This document shows, one piece after another, positions 45,626 to 54,535 of a DNA stretch of 64,000 bases. Source of the stretch: Hyphomicrobium sulfonivorans (lineage in GTDB: Bacteria; Pseudomonadota; Alphaproteobacteria; Rhizobiales; Hyphomicrobiaceae); NCBI RefSeq assembly GCF_013306565.1, contig NZ_PZPO01000004.1, forward strand, positions 186,001-250,000. Reading direction: 5' to 3'. The notes beneath the pieces are model-generated. The model searched no databases. It was not told the origin of the DNA and saw only the letters and a list, made by a program, of their open reading frames with translations. Both the position numbers and the translations under genes were made by a program. Position 1 is the first letter of the stretch. Each line of letters starts with the position of its first letter.

Positions 45626-46161
45626 GGCGAGGTCGCGGGCACCGGTGCAGCTGGTGTTGACGGTGACAAAGCCGGGGCTGAAGCGGGTGCAGCCGTTGCG
45701 CCGCTGGCCGATGTTGGAGCAACAGCAGGCGGCGTGGCGGATGCACGGCCGGGCACGCCTTCAAGCCCTACAAGTGCAACCTTGACGTAACCGGCCTGAC
45801 GCAGGGCATCCATCAAGCGGATCAGTTCGCCGTAGGGAACAGTTTTGTCCGCCCGCAGGAATACCCGCTTGTTGCGATCGTTCTGGGTCTGCACATCGAG
45901 CGCCTGCGCAAGGCCGCCCCACAGCACCATGTCATTGCCGACGGCCAGCGACAGATCGGACTTGAGCGTTACATAAAGCGGCTTGTCTGGCTTTTTGGCT
46001 GGCTGCGCGGCCGACACCGGCAGATCGACCGGCACGTCGACGGTCGACAGCGGCGCCGCCACCATGAAGATAATCAGCAGCACCAGCATCACGTCGATGA
46101 ACGGTGTGACGTTGATCTCATGGGATTCCGACAGATCGTCGTCTTGCAGGCCGCCAGCCAT
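45622..46161 (-). CDS. exbD: Biopolymer transport protein ExbD
   Basis: 179 residues; a TM helix at about 17-38 (INVTPFIDVMLVLLIIFMVAAPL) carries the proton-conducting aspartate (D23 by position in the FIDV motif). A periplasmic domain with DLPVSAAQPAKKPDKPLYVTL follows. The C-terminus is Ala/Pro-rich. It couples proton flow through ExbB to TonB. The start is two bases after the exbB stop. Confidence 0.92.
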   Translation of the reverse strand: MAGGLQDDDLSESHEINVTPFIDVMLVLLIIFMVAAPLSTVDVPVDLPVSAAQPAKKPDKPLYVTLKSDLSLAVGNDMVLWGGLAQALDVQTQNDRNKRVFLRADKTVPYGELIRLMDALRQAGYVKVALVGLEGVPGRASATPPAVAPTSASGATAAPASAPALSPSTPAAPVPATSP

Positions 46162-46163
46162 CG

Positions 46164-47489
46164 CTATTCCGCCGCTCTCAGTTCAGGACGCACGCCACGG
46201 TCGAAATCTCGTGACACGATACCAAGGACAGCAACCGAAGCATCACCGACCAGCGCCTTGTATCCGGCGATCGAGCGCGCGAAGTGGTTGTAAATCATCA
46301 CCGCAGGAATCGCGGCGATAAGGCCGAAAGCCGTTGCCAGCAGCGCTTCGGCGATGCCCGGTGCGACAACGGCAAGGTTGGTGGTCTGCGTTTCCGCGAT
46401 ACCGATGAAGCTGTTCATGATGCCCCACACGGTGCCGAACAGACCGATAAACGGTGCGGTCGAACCAACGGTTGCGAGCATGCCGGTGCCGCGGGCCACG
46501 TCGCGACCCGAGGCAAGCTCGATCCGTTCCAGCCGCGCCTTGATGCGATCCTTGATGGCGTACTTGTCAGGGAGATCCCATGACGCCCGCGTCTCGGCGA
46601 TGGCGGCGCGCAGCATCGCGGGAACAGGGCCGCGCTTGGCATCGATGAGGCTCATGGCCTCGCTCATCGAATTGGCGGCGGCCAGTTTGCGCAGGGCGCG
46701 GCGCATGCGGCTGCGTGCGGCCATCAGCTCGATGCTTTTGGCGAGCCAGATCGTCCAGGTGGCGACCGAAGCAAGCACTAGCCCGACCATGACCGTCTTA
46801 ACGACGATGTCGGCCGCCATGAACATGCCCCACGGCGAAAGGTCATGGGGCACATGCAGTTCACTGCCGGCGCTTTCCGAAGCTGCGAGTGCAGGCTCGT
46901 CGGTAGCTCCATCGACAAGGCCGGTGCCAAGGCTGTTGCTGATCTCGTGGGGCTGATCGACCGGGGCTGCGTCGGCGGCCGCTGCAGGCGGCGCCGTTAA
47001 CCCTTGCGACAGATCGTTGGCTTGGCTGCCCGGCTGGAACCCGCCCATCTGCGGGGCCGCGTCAGATGCGGGTGCGAACCGGGCGCCAGCGGTGGATGGC
47101 GTTGTTGTCGGGGCAGCCGGCATTGACGGTTCCGGCACGCCGGTGGCGGCGGCCGAAGGCATGTTGGCCGGTGCAGCGGGTGGCGCAACAGGCGTTGCGG
47201 TTGCTGCCGGAGCGGTATCCGGCGCTGGCGCTGCATTCTGGGCCGTGGCCGCAGGTGCGATCGGTTGGGATGCGCTCGGCAGCACTTGCGGTGTTGCGCT
47301 TGGCGGGGCCATCGTCGGCTGAGGCGCTGCCGACGTCGTTCCGGCATCAAGCGGAGCTGTAAGCGACGGTGCGCCGGTGGTCGAATTTTCCTGGGCGGTG
47401 GCTGCGGGTGCGCAGAGGATTGCGAGCGCGACCAACGTCGCTGCCACACTGGAATTGTTCAAAAAAAATGGTCGGGTAAGATAATTCAT
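46164..47489 (-). CDS. exbB: TonB-system energiser ExbB with long periplasmic region
   Basis: 441 residues; a signal peptide ([15 protein letters not shown], cleavage near 33), then a long Pro/Ala/Thr-rich region up to about 190, and a C-terminal MotA/TolQ/ExbB channel domain with three helices ([68 protein letters not shown]). E. coli ExbB is about 244 residues, so the N-terminal extension is long, as in alphaproteobacterial and Pseudomonas ExbB. ATG 47489 is used; the frame extends to TTG 47516. First gene of exbB-exbD-tonB. Confidence 0.9.
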   Translation of the reverse strand: MNYLTRPFFLNNSSVAATLVALAILCAPAATAQENSTTGAPSLTAPLDAGTTSAAPQPTMAPPSATPQVLPSASQPIAPAATAQNAAPAPDTAPAATATPVAPPAAPANMPSAAATGVPEPSMPAAPTTTPSTAGARFAPASDAAPQMGGFQPGSQANDLSQGLTAPPAAAADAAPVDQPHEISNSLGTGLVDGATDEPALAASESAGSELHVPHDLSPWGMFMAADIVVKTVMVGLVLASVATWTIWLAKSIELMAARSRMRRALRKLAAANSMSEAMSLIDAKRGPVPAMLRAAIAETRASWDLPDKYAIKDRIKARLERIELASGRDVARGTGMLATVGSTAPFIGLFGTVWGIMNSFIGIAETQTTNLAVVAPGIAEALLATAFGLIAAIPAVMIYNHFARSIAGYKALVGDASVAVLGIVSRDFDRGVRPELRAAE

Positions 47490-47527
47490 GGTGCCGAGTT
47501 CATCCCGATTGCGCAAACCCTCGGACC

Positions 47528-47556
47528 CATAGGTGATACCTTACTAAGCATGTCAA
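47528..47556 (-). promoter_or_regulatory. Possible sigma-70 promoter of exbB
   Basis: On the minus strand TTGACA (47556-47551) and CCTATG (47533-47528) are separated by 17 bases and end about 40 bases before ATG 47489. The -35 is perfect, the -10 poor. No Fur-box-like sequence was recognised around it. Confidence 0.35.
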
Positions 47557-47735
47557 GTTTGAACTCAATTATGCGACAATGGCATCTGAGATAACTTCGG
47601 CAAGTGTGACCTATATGCGTTGGTTGCTGTCAGACTGCGGAGCATCCGGCAAGCGGCTGATGCAACATGTGATTTAAGAGCTGCAAACGTTGCGAAGGCT
47701 TGGGTTTTGCCAGCGGAGTCATTATCTGAGGCCCT

Positions 47736-48155
47736 ATGGACAGAAATACGACGACGCAGGGCGATCCCGCCAAGATGGACGAGCAGGAATGGCGTCGGGT
47801 TTTGACGCCGGAAGAATACCGCGTGCTGCGCGAGAAGGGCACGGAGGCGCCGTTCACCGGCAAATATCTGCACGTCGATGCCGACGGCATCTTCCGGTGT
47901 TCCGCGTGCGGTAATCCGCTTTTTGCGACAGATACAAAGTTCGACAGCGGAACCGGCTGGCCTTCGTTCGATCAGGCGCTGCCGGGTGCGGTTGCCTATC
48001 ACGCGGATCATTCGCACGGGATGGAGCGCACAGAGATTACGTGCGCCCGGTGCGGCTCTCACCTCGGTCACGTGTTCGACGATGGACCGACGACGACGGG
48101 CAAACGCTACTGTATCAACTCGGTGTGCCTCAATCTCGACGAAGAGAAGGGTTGA
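47736..48155 (+). CDS. msrB: Peptide-methionine (R)-S-oxide reductase
   Basis: Reduces the R-epimer of methionine sulfoxide in the cytosol. 139 residues. Zinc-binding pairs C55/C58 and C103/C106, GTGWPSF near 72-78 and the catalytic C126 in GKRYCINS are visible. GAGG lies just upstream of ATG 47736. It is convergent with a molybdopterin reductase of the sulfite-oxidase family, so the region has a sulfoxide-repair look (inference). Confidence 0.94.
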   Translation: MDRNTTTQGDPAKMDEQEWRRVLTPEEYRVLREKGTEAPFTGKYLHVDADGIFRCSACGNPLFATDTKFDSGTGWPSFDQALPGAVAYHADHSHGMERTEITCARCGSHLGHVFDDGPTTTGKRYCINSVCLNLDEEKG

Positions 48156-48236
48156 GAGCGGTAAGGCTAAAGCTAGCGATGCGATGCCGGCGTTAAATCC
48201 GGCATCGGTTTCCCGGCGCGGCGCCTGTGGATCAGC

Positions 48237-49010
48237 TCAGATACCCGCATACCATTCGTAGCCTCGGTCAGCCCAATAGCTGCCACGACCGTCGCCGATG
48301 TCGGAGTAGCTCGCCACAACCTCGATGTGCTGGATGTATTTGGCGTGCTTGTAGCCGAGCTGGCGTTCAACGCGCAGCCGCAGTGGCGCGCCGTGCGGCA
48401 CGGGCAACGCGGCACCATTCATTTCATAGGCCAGGATCGTTTGCGGGTGGAACGCATCGATAAGGTCGATGCTCTCGTAATAGTTGCTGAAGAACGAGAG
48501 CTTGTCGGCGCAATGGAATACGATGAAGCGTGCATCGGGCTTGAGGCCAACGCTTTGCAGGATGGGGCCTAGCTGCGCGCCCTTCCATTTGCCGATGGCG
48601 CTCCAGCCTTCGACGCAGTCGTGGCGTGTGATCTGTGTGCGTGAAGGCAGGCGCCGCAGTTCATCGAGGCTGAATTCGCCGGGTCGCTCCACCAATCCGC
48701 TGATGCGCAGCTTCCAATCGACAAAGCCGTTTTGCGACGCGCGGATGTATTCAGGATCGGCAACGCGCGTGGAGCCGTTCGGCTTAAAGTAGACGGAGAT
48801 ATCGCTTTCAGCATATTCGCGGGCCATCGAGCGCTGAGAAAGCACAAGGCGCTGCGCCCACTCAGTGAGGCCCTCGGCACGGTTCAGCATGTCGCGGAAC
48901 GATGGCGATTGAGAAAGCTGATCGCAGCCGCCGAGCAAAGCCGCGCCACCGGCTGCGGCGCCACGGATGATAAAACTGCGACGGCTGAGTGTGCGTTTAC
49001 GTTTGATCAT
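48237..49010 (-). CDS. Molybdopterin-dependent oxidoreductase, MsrP/sulfite-oxidase family
   Basis: 257 residues. A twin-arginine signal (LSRRSFIIRG, with RR at 10-11) precedes a short hydrophobic region and LLGGCDQ, a lipobox-like stop at C29, so it may be a TAT lipoprotein in the periplasm. The Mo ligand is C132 in RHDCVEGWSAIGKW. Relatives include MsrP (YedY), which reduces periplasmic methionine sulfoxide, but MsrQ is not adjacent; a cytochrome b subunit is. The start overlaps the cytochrome b stop by 14 bases. Substrate is not known. Confidence 0.85.
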   Translation of the reverse strand: MIKRKRTLSRRSFIIRGAAAGGAALLGGCDQLSQSPSFRDMLNRAEGLTEWAQRLVLSQRSMAREYAESDISVYFKPNGSTRVADPEYIRASQNGFVDWKLRISGLVERPGEFSLDELRRLPSRTQITRHDCVEGWSAIGKWKGAQLGPILQSVGLKPDARFIVFHCADKLSFFSNYYESIDLIDAFHPQTILAYEMNGAALPVPHGAPLRLRVERQLGYKHAKYIQHIEVVASYSDIGDGRGSYWADRGYEWYAGI

Positions 49011-49860
49011 CAGCGGTCTCCCGTATAGGCACCGAATAGCGGCCGGTAATCATCGCGCGCATGTTGTTCCAGAGGCCGGACGCCAGCACCATGCCGACGT
49101 GAACAATCACGAAAGCGGTGATCCCTAGCGCGCAAAGAAAATGAATCATGCGCGCGCTCTGACGTCCGCCGAATATGTCGAGCAGGAACGGGAAAGCGGC
49201 ATCGAGTGCAGGCGACATCGTCAGCCCGGTGAGAACGGCCAACGGCAGCAGACCAAAGATCACCGCCAGATACGAAAGCTTCTGCAACACATTATAGCCG
49301 CGACCTTGCTCGTCAGCGGAGAAGCGCAGCAAAAGATGTTCGCGCAGCGAACGGCGGATATGGCGCAGCTGATGGCGCGTCGGTGCCAGATCACGGCGCG
49401 CATGGCCGCTCCAGATCGCGTAGATCAGATAACACAGTCCATTGAGCACCAGCCCCCAGGCAAAGAAGAAATGCCAGCGTCGTCCGGTTGCGAGGTCGCG
49501 GTACGACGGCAGCGTCAGCCAGCTCGGAAAGCCGCGCTCCTCAAGTTGGCCGGACGGTCCACGGGATAATCCGAGCACGCCGGTGGTATTGAACGTATAG
49601 TTGCCGATCTGGGTAACGCCTGAGTATCCGCCATCGGCGTTTTGTTCTGCGCCCATCATCAATACGGCCCGGCCCGGATCAGAGGTTTCGCCGAAGTAGA
49701 GCGCCGGGTGGGCGTTGAAAATCTGCAAGCCGCTCAGCAGCAAAACAAGCAGGCATAGCGCGTTAACCCAATGGGTGATGCGCACGGTCAGCGGATGGCG
49801 ATAAACAAACGTGCGCGCATGCTGTCCATTGCTATCGTGGGACGCTTGATGACTGTCCAT
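48997..49860 (-). CDS. Cytochrome b561-type subunit
   Basis: 287 residues with at least four membrane helices (about 28-48, 135-155, 195-218, 240-262). Haem-ligand-like histidines are in VRITHWVNALC, RRWHFFFAW, IHFLCALG and FVIVHVGMV. It matches the hydrogenase/formate-type cytochrome b domain and should feed electrons from quinol to the periplasmic Mo enzyme encoded just downstream. A charged loop (REHLLLRFSADEQGRG) connects the helices. It replaces MsrQ in this two-gene unit. Confidence 0.85.
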   Translation of the reverse strand: MDSHQASHDSNGQHARTFVYRHPLTVRITHWVNALCLLVLLLSGLQIFNAHPALYFGETSDPGRAVLMMGAEQNADGGYSGVTQIGNYTFNTTGVLGLSRGPSGQLEERGFPSWLTLPSYRDLATGRRWHFFFAWGLVLNGLCYLIYAIWSGHARRDLAPTRHQLRHIRRSLREHLLLRFSADEQGRGYNVLQKLSYLAVIFGLLPLAVLTGLTMSPALDAAFPFLLDIFGGRQSARMIHFLCALGITAFVIVHVGMVLASGLWNNMRAMITGRYSVPIRETADDQT

Positions 49861-49929
49861 CGTAGGCAGGTCCTGCTGGCTAGCGGCGTACCCGGATCAT
49901 AACCGCATACGTTGGCCAGCGCTGCAAAG

Positions 49930-51306
49930 TTACCGCTGGCGGTGCACGGGCTTGTGTTTTATGGCAGCAGGCAGGCGCAGCACCATGTTTCCGCCGGGAG
50001 CTGAAGTCTCGATATTGAGCGTACCGTCCCACGCTTCCATGATATCGCCGACGATAGCGAGGCCCAGTCCGGCTGATCCGGAGGTATCGAGACGGCCGCC
50101 GCGCCTCAGGGCGATTTCGGCATCCTCAGCCGACATGCCGGGGCCATCATCCAGCACCGCCAACGCAATCGCATCGCCTTCGGTTTGCGCGCGAAGGGTG
50201 ATCGCGCTTGCTGCGTGTCGGGTGGCGTTTTCAACCAGATTGCCCAACGCTTCCGTGAGATCGTCGGCATCGATACGCGCAGCCAGTTGCGGTGCGATGT
50301 CCGTGGTCCACGTTATGCGTTCGCCGGCCGGTGTACGCTGTGCAACCCGCAGCACCCGTTGCGCGATGGGCAGGAGTTCCGTGGTAACATTCATGTTGGC
50401 GGCGCTGCTGCGCGCACGCGTCAACTCGCGCTCGATGTGCCGTTGCATGATGGCGCGGATGTCATCGATCTCGCCGGCAATTTCGGATTCGCCTTTGGCA
50501 TGCAGGCGTTCAGCGTCGCTGGCGAGCACCTGCAGCGGCGTTTTCAAACCGTGCGCGAGATCGGCTGCGCGGGCACGTGCCTTTTCAATCTGGCGTTCGC
50601 GCGCGTCAAGCTGCGCATCGATTTCGCTCACCAGCGGCATGACCTCCTCGGGAAAGTCGTTGCCGAGCCGCGTTTGCGTCCCCGCGCCGATAGCTGTCAG
50701 CCGTTGGCGTATTGCTGCAAGCGGACGCAGCCCAATCGCAACCTGCGCCGATCCCGCTGCAATCAGCAGCAGCGCCAGCAGTGCCAGATAGGGCAACAAG
50801 GCGCCGGCAAAATTCCGCTTCGCGGCGGCCAGATCGGCGGCATCGATGCCCACGGCGATGCGCGCGGTCTTGCCATCGAGACGGGCGGGCAGCGCTATGC
50901 GCCGCTCTACAACATGCAACGACTGCGCCGCGGGACCAGGCAGCTCATAACTGCGCACGTCATCGTCGATGACCGCTTCGGCGGGAAGATCAAGTGTTGC
51001 ATCCCATAACGAGCGGGAGCGATACACCGGGCCTGCGGGGTCAATCTCCACCTGCCAGTAGAGGCCCGACAGCGGCTTCTGGAAACGGGGATCGGCCGGG
51101 GTGCGTGCGATGACGATCTTGCCCGCGGCATCGCGGTCTATGCCGGCAATCAATTGATCCAGATGGTTTGCCAGCTCACTATCCATCCATTGCGTGACGT
51201 GCCGTTCAAACAGCGATGTCAAAGCGAACGCGGCCAGCGCCAGCGCAACGAGTATGAACGCCGCAGCGCCGGCCAGCAGGCGCACCCGCAGCGAGCGCAT
51301 GTTCAT
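49930..51306 (-). CDS. Sensor histidine kinase, PhoQ-like
   Basis: 458 residues: TM1 at about 10-32, a periplasmic sensor of about 135 residues, TM2 at 168-190 and a HAMP-like linker. H252 in DLAHGLKTPL is the phosphorylation site, the variant seen in PhoQ/CusS-type kinases. The ATPase domain has NLVENATRHA, DDGPGM and GSAGLGLAIV. It senses an unknown envelope signal. The start overlaps the regulator stop by four bases (ATGA). Confidence 0.92.
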   Translation of the reverse strand: MNMRSLRVRLLAGAAAFILVALALAAFALTSLFERHVTQWMDSELANHLDQLIAGIDRDAAGKIVIARTPADPRFQKPLSGLYWQVEIDPAGPVYRSRSLWDATLDLPAEAVIDDDVRSYELPGPAAQSLHVVERRIALPARLDGKTARIAVGIDAADLAAAKRNFAGALLPYLALLALLLIAAGSAQVAIGLRPLAAIRQRLTAIGAGTQTRLGNDFPEEVMPLVSEIDAQLDARERQIEKARARAADLAHGLKTPLQVLASDAERLHAKGESEIAGEIDDIRAIMQRHIERELTRARSSAANMNVTTELLPIAQRVLRVAQRTPAGERITWTTDIAPQLAARIDADDLTEALGNLVENATRHAASAITLRAQTEGDAIALAVLDDGPGMSAEDAEIALRRGGRLDTSGSAGLGLAIVGDIMEAWDGTLNIETSAPGGNMVLRLPAAIKHKPVHRQR

Positions 51307-51968
51307 GGCTTGGCATCCGGCATCATGTAGCCGAAGCCGCGCCGCGTTTCGATCGCGTCGGAACCCAGCTTCTTGCGCAACCGCATCACGAGCGCTTCGA
51401 GCGCGTTGGCGTTGCGCGCGTCATCGTCGCCGTACAGGTGTTCGATCAGTTCGTGCGGCGGAACAATACGGCCTTTGTTGTGCATGAGATAAGCGATCAG
51501 GCGATATTCCAGCGGCGTGGCCTGGATCGGCACGCCAGCATTCAGCACCCGCATCTGGCGCGTATCGAGCGCAATTGCCCCCGATGCAATCACCGCGCTG
51601 GCATGGCCAGTAGAGCGTCGGATCAGCGCCCGCACACGCGCCAGCAGTTCTTCGGTCTGGAACGGCTTCGTCAGATAGTCATCCGCACCGGCGTCGATGC
51701 CTTCAACGCGCTCGGGCCAGGCACCGCGCGCCGTCAGCACCAGCACCGGCATGTTGCGGCCATCGGCGCGCCAGCGTTTGAGCACCGAGAGGCCATCCAT
51801 GCGCGGCAGGCCGAGATCAAGCACGACGAGATCATAATCCTCAGTGTCGCCACGGAACCATGCGTCTTCGCCATCAAGGGCCGCGTCGCAAGCGTAACCG
51901 GCCGCTTCCAGTGCGGCTTTGATCGCGGCACTGATGCGAGGTTCGTCCTCGACCAACAGCAAACGCAT
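51303..51968 (-). CDS. OmpR/PhoP-family response regulator
   Basis: 221 residues. The receiver has acidic residues at 7-8, D51 in VVLDLGLPRMDG and K101 in TKPF; the winged-helix DNA-binding domain at about 125-215 ends in LRKKLGSDAIETRRGFGYMM. Its start overlaps the upstream PepSY stop by one base (TGATG), so PepSY, regulator and kinase form an operon. OmpR-type regulators bind direct repeats with 10-11 base spacing, and such repeats are found in the upstream gap at 52331-52347. Confidence 0.93.
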   Translation of the reverse strand: MRLLLVEDEPRISAAIKAALEAAGYACDAALDGEDAWFRGDTEDYDLVVLDLGLPRMDGLSVLKRWRADGRNMPVLVLTARGAWPERVEGIDAGADDYLTKPFQTEELLARVRALIRRSTGHASAVIASGAIALDTRQMRVLNAGVPIQATPLEYRLIAYLMHNKGRIVPPHELIEHLYGDDDARNANALEALVMRLRKKLGSDAIETRRGFGYMMPDAKP

Positions 51969-52315
51969 CAGTCGTCATCCTCGATTTTCAGGATCTTGCC
52001 GGTGGAGGCGTCGGCTTCAATCTCCTGCAACCGGCCGTCGCGGCGCAGGATCTTGAGCTCGTAAATGTAAACGCCGTCTTCCTCATCGAGTTCAGCGTCG
52101 ATGAGGTCTCCGTCCACCTGCTTCTGCACGATGGTGACGATATCGCCGAGTGCTTTGATACGGCCAGACCGCAGCAATCGCTGCGCTTCCTCGGGGCCGA
52201 GGTCATCGGCCATCAGTGCACCGGGCACTACCGCAACAAGCATGAGAACTGCTGTGAAGGCACAGAGCAGCCGACGATAAACAGGCACGGACATCATCTC
52301 CAGACGTAGCCCCAT
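51968..52315 (-). CDS. PepSY-domain exported protein, operon leader
   Basis: 115 residues from ATG 52315, or 109 from ATG 52297; neither has a strong ribosome site. A signal peptide spans about 7-34 (RRLLCAFTAVLMLVAVVPGALMA). The PepSY domain follows: GPEEAQRLLRSGRI, then GDLIDAELDEEDGVYIYELKILRRDGRLQEIEADASTG. The tail is acidic (KIEDDD). PepSY proteins near PhoPQ-like systems are thought to modulate the sensor or inhibit proteases; here the role is inferred from context only. Confidence 0.85.
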   Translation of the reverse strand: MGLRLEMMSVPVYRRLLCAFTAVLMLVAVVPGALMADDLGPEEAQRLLRSGRIKALGDIVTIVQKQVDGDLIDAELDEEDGVYIYELKILRRDGRLQEIEADASTGKILKIEDDD

Positions 52316-52330
52316 CGTGCACCCAGTCTG

Positions 52331-52369
52331 CTGACAAATCCCTGACAGCGTCCATCAGATGGCTGTCAG
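52331..52369. promoter_or_regulatory. Candidate OmpR-type operator between two PepSY genes
   Basis: CTGACA at 52331-52336 and again at 52342-52347 give a direct repeat with an 11-base period; the second extends to CTGACAGC and faces an inverted GCTGTCAG at 52362-52369, forming an 8-bp inverted repeat across 12 bases with an inner CATC/GATG. Placed between two divergent PepSY starts, it suits autoregulation by the adjacent response regulator. The match to a known site is not established. Confidence 0.5.
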
Positions 52370-52465
52370 CGGACATCTGCGAGGTTGGTCATGGATCGAC
52401 GACACGCTGTCGTTGGCCGGGAGGGGCCGGACACATGCGCCCCATAATCGAGGAGAAACAAGTCC

Positions 52466-52753
52466 ATGCAGAAGTACATCATGCTGCCGCTGTTCGCCGC
52501 TGCTGTCGCCATCGTTACGCCTGCAATGGCCGTCGACAATGCTGCTGCAACCACGCAGATCAGCGTGCCACGCGCCCAGTGGCTGAGCCCGGATCAGGTG
52601 GGTGAGAAGCTGCGTGCCGCCGGCTACAAGGTGCTGGAAATCGAAACCGACGATGGCGTCTATGAAGTCGAGCTGGTCGATCAGCACGGCACCCGCATCG
52701 ACGCGCACGTTCATCCGAAGACCGGCGAAATTCTGGTCGGCTACGACGATTGA
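52466..52753 (+). CDS. Second PepSY-domain exported protein
   Basis: 95 residues with a signal peptide (LPLFAAAVAIVTPAMA, cleavage near 22) and one PepSY domain (WLSPDQVGEKLRAAGYKVLEIETDDGVYEVEL then DQHGTRIDAHVHPKTGEIL). GAGGAG stands upstream of ATG 52466. It is divergent from the PepSY-regulator-kinase operon, the shared gap holding the repeat array. Periplasmic role unknown. Confidence 0.85.
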   Translation: MQKYIMLPLFAAAVAIVTPAMAVDNAAATTQISVPRAQWLSPDQVGEKLRAAGYKVLEIETDDGVYEVELVDQHGTRIDAHVHPKTGEILVGYDD

Positions 52754-52854
52754 CGTCTGCCGACTTTCCAACACGCCAAACACACCGCGGATACTCATCC
52801 GCGGTGTTGTTCATTGTGCTGGCGATGGTGGCGTGGCGCACGCGCAGATTGCGG

Positions 52855-53238
52855 TCAGCGCCACAGGCCCAGATCTTCCCACGTTTCTTCGGGGATCTCG
52901 GCGCCGACCTCATACTTAAAACTCAACGCCTTCATCTGATCTTCCGAAACGGCGCAGGTGAATTTCAGCTTGTACCAATGCGATTTCGCGCGCACGGCGC
53001 CGCCCTTGGTCGAAACCTCGCCACCCGTGAACTCCGCCCGTCCCGTGATGCTGGTCTTGATGCGGTCAGCCTTTGGCAGCTTGCCGTCGCGGCGGATGGT
53101 GTCGATGCCCTTGATAACGCAGACCTGGTGCGCACGCTCTTCCGGATCGAGCTTGCGGAGCTGATCTGCGATCGAGCGCGCCTGGGCCACCGCCGGGGCG
53201 GCGAGTAAAACCGCCACCAGCCATATTCTGGAATTCAT
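52855..53238 (-). CDS. DUF930 family exported protein
   Basis: 127 residues. A signal peptide (RIWLVAVLLAAPAVAQA) is followed by SIADQLRKLDPEERAHQVCVIKGIDTIRRD and later HWYKLKFTCAVSEDQMKALSFKY, the pattern of DUF930, a family of unknown function in alphaproteobacteria. Two cysteines (HQVC, FTC) may pair. ATG 53238 is chosen for the signal peptide; the frame is open to 53403. It lies downstream of secF on the minus strand with a 103-base gap. Confidence 0.75.
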   Translation of the reverse strand: MNSRIWLVAVLLAAPAVAQARSIADQLRKLDPEERAHQVCVIKGIDTIRRDGKLPKADRIKTSITGRAEFTGGEVSTKGGAVRAKSHWYKLKFTCAVSEDQMKALSFKYEVGAEIPEETWEDLGLWR

Positions 53239-53341
53239 GAACTCCCCCAACGTCTTCGTCGCCCTTGATGAGCTTTTACTCATTATGTTTCCCCAGTCCA
53301 GCCATGGGCGAAAAATCGGGCGTCTATATGGCCTCGGCCCC

Positions 53342-54406
53342 CTAACGGGGGGCCGGGGTACCACTGTCTGACACGACCTCAGCATCAACGACCGAGGCGG
53401 CAACCGCAGGACGCGCAGGCGGCGTAAATGCGGGATTGTAGTGGCGCGGTTCGGGCTCGCTTTGTCCCTTTTCGGCCTTCGAGCCGTGCAGGATATCGCG
53501 GCGAACGCCCAGATATCCGAGCAGAGGCGCGGCCAGAAAGACCGATGAATAGCTGCCGATCAGCACGCCAAGCAGCATCGCCAGCGAGAAGTTGAACAGC
53601 ACTTCGCCGCCGAACACCAGCAAGGCTACCAGCACCACGACCGTCGTGAGGCCGGTCAGGAAGGTGCGTGACAGGGTCTCGTTGATCGACACATTGATCA
53701 ATTTATCGATCGGCATCTTCTTGTAACGCCGCAGGTTCTCGCGAATGCGGTCGGAGATCACGACGGTATCGTTGATCGAATAGCCCAAGACGGTCAGCAA
53801 CGCCGCGACGATTGACAGATCGAATTCGAGCTGGAACAGGGCAAAAATTCCAGCCACGACCACGACGTCATGGAGCAGCGACAGGATGGCGCCGGCAGCG
53901 AACTGCCAGTCGAAGCGCAACCAAACGTAGCCTGAGATCGCGATCAGCGAGCCGATGACGGCCCAGGTGCCCGAACGCTTCAGTTCGCTGGAGACAGCGG
54001 GGCCGACGATCTCAACGCGGCGCTGCTCGAAACCGGAGCCGAGCGCGTCCACGATCTTGGTGCGCGCCCCTTGCTGTGCCTCTTCTCCGCCCGGTTGCGT
54101 TTCAACCCGGATCAGCACGTTTTGATCGGAAAACGACTGAATCTGCACGCTGCCGAGGCCGAGTTCGGAGAGCTTGTTACGAAGTTCCGAAACGTCAACT
54201 TTGCCATCCTTCGCCTGCACTTCGATCAGCGTGCCGCCTTTGAAGTCGACGCCGTAGTTGAAGCCGATGACGCCCATGGCGAGCACCGACAGGATCGACA
54301 GGATTACGGACAGCGCCAGACACGTGCCCTTGAAGCGCATGAAGTTGATTTGCGTGCCGTGCGGAAAGATATCGAGACCCTTGAAGGTCGGGATAGGAAA
54401 GAACAT
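53342..54406 (-). CDS. secF: Protein translocase subunit SecF
   Basis: 354 residues; the SecDF complex uses proton motive force to pull preproteins through SecYEG. TM1 lies at about 25-48, then GVDFKGGTLIEV, a periplasmic domain with DQNVLIRVETQPG, and five C-terminal helices with GYSINDTVVISDRIREN and NETLSRTFLTGLTT. A Pro-rich cytoplasmic tail adds about 40 residues. ATG 54406 (MFFPIPTF) has AGGG eight bases upstream. secD normally precedes secF but is absent here. A GC-rich hairpin overlaps the stop (53335-53355). Confidence 0.93.
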   Translation of the reverse strand: MFFPIPTFKGLDIFPHGTQINFMRFKGTCLALSVILSILSVLAMGVIGFNYGVDFKGGTLIEVQAKDGKVDVSELRNKLSELGLGSVQIQSFSDQNVLIRVETQPGGEEAQQGARTKIVDALGSGFEQRRVEIVGPAVSSELKRSGTWAVIGSLIAISGYVWLRFDWQFAAGAILSLLHDVVVVAGIFALFQLEFDLSIVAALLTVLGYSINDTVVISDRIRENLRRYKKMPIDKLINVSINETLSRTFLTGLTTVVVLVALLVFGGEVLFNFSLAMLLGVLIGSYSSVFLAAPLLGYLGVRRDILHGSKAEKGQSEPEPRHYNPAFTPPARPAVAASVVDAEVVSDSGTPAPR

Positions 54407-54535
54407 GGGATTACCCTGCTTGCGCAACGCAGGAATCTGCGGGCGCGAAAAGATGGCAGGCTCAAATCCGCGCGCATGCGTGCGGTATCCCGATGCGCAT
54501 GGCGGTTTGCTTTGAACCGGCGATGTTGAGTGAAA

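Noticed and set aside
47517-47735. Fur or Irr box upstream of exbB
   Set aside because: No sequence resembling known iron-regulator boxes was found; only a possible sigma-70 promoter.
53335-53355. GC-rich hairpin at the secF stop as a terminator
   Set aside because: CGGCCCCC/GGGGGCCG is a strong stem but it overlaps the stop codon and no T-tract follows directly on the minus strand.
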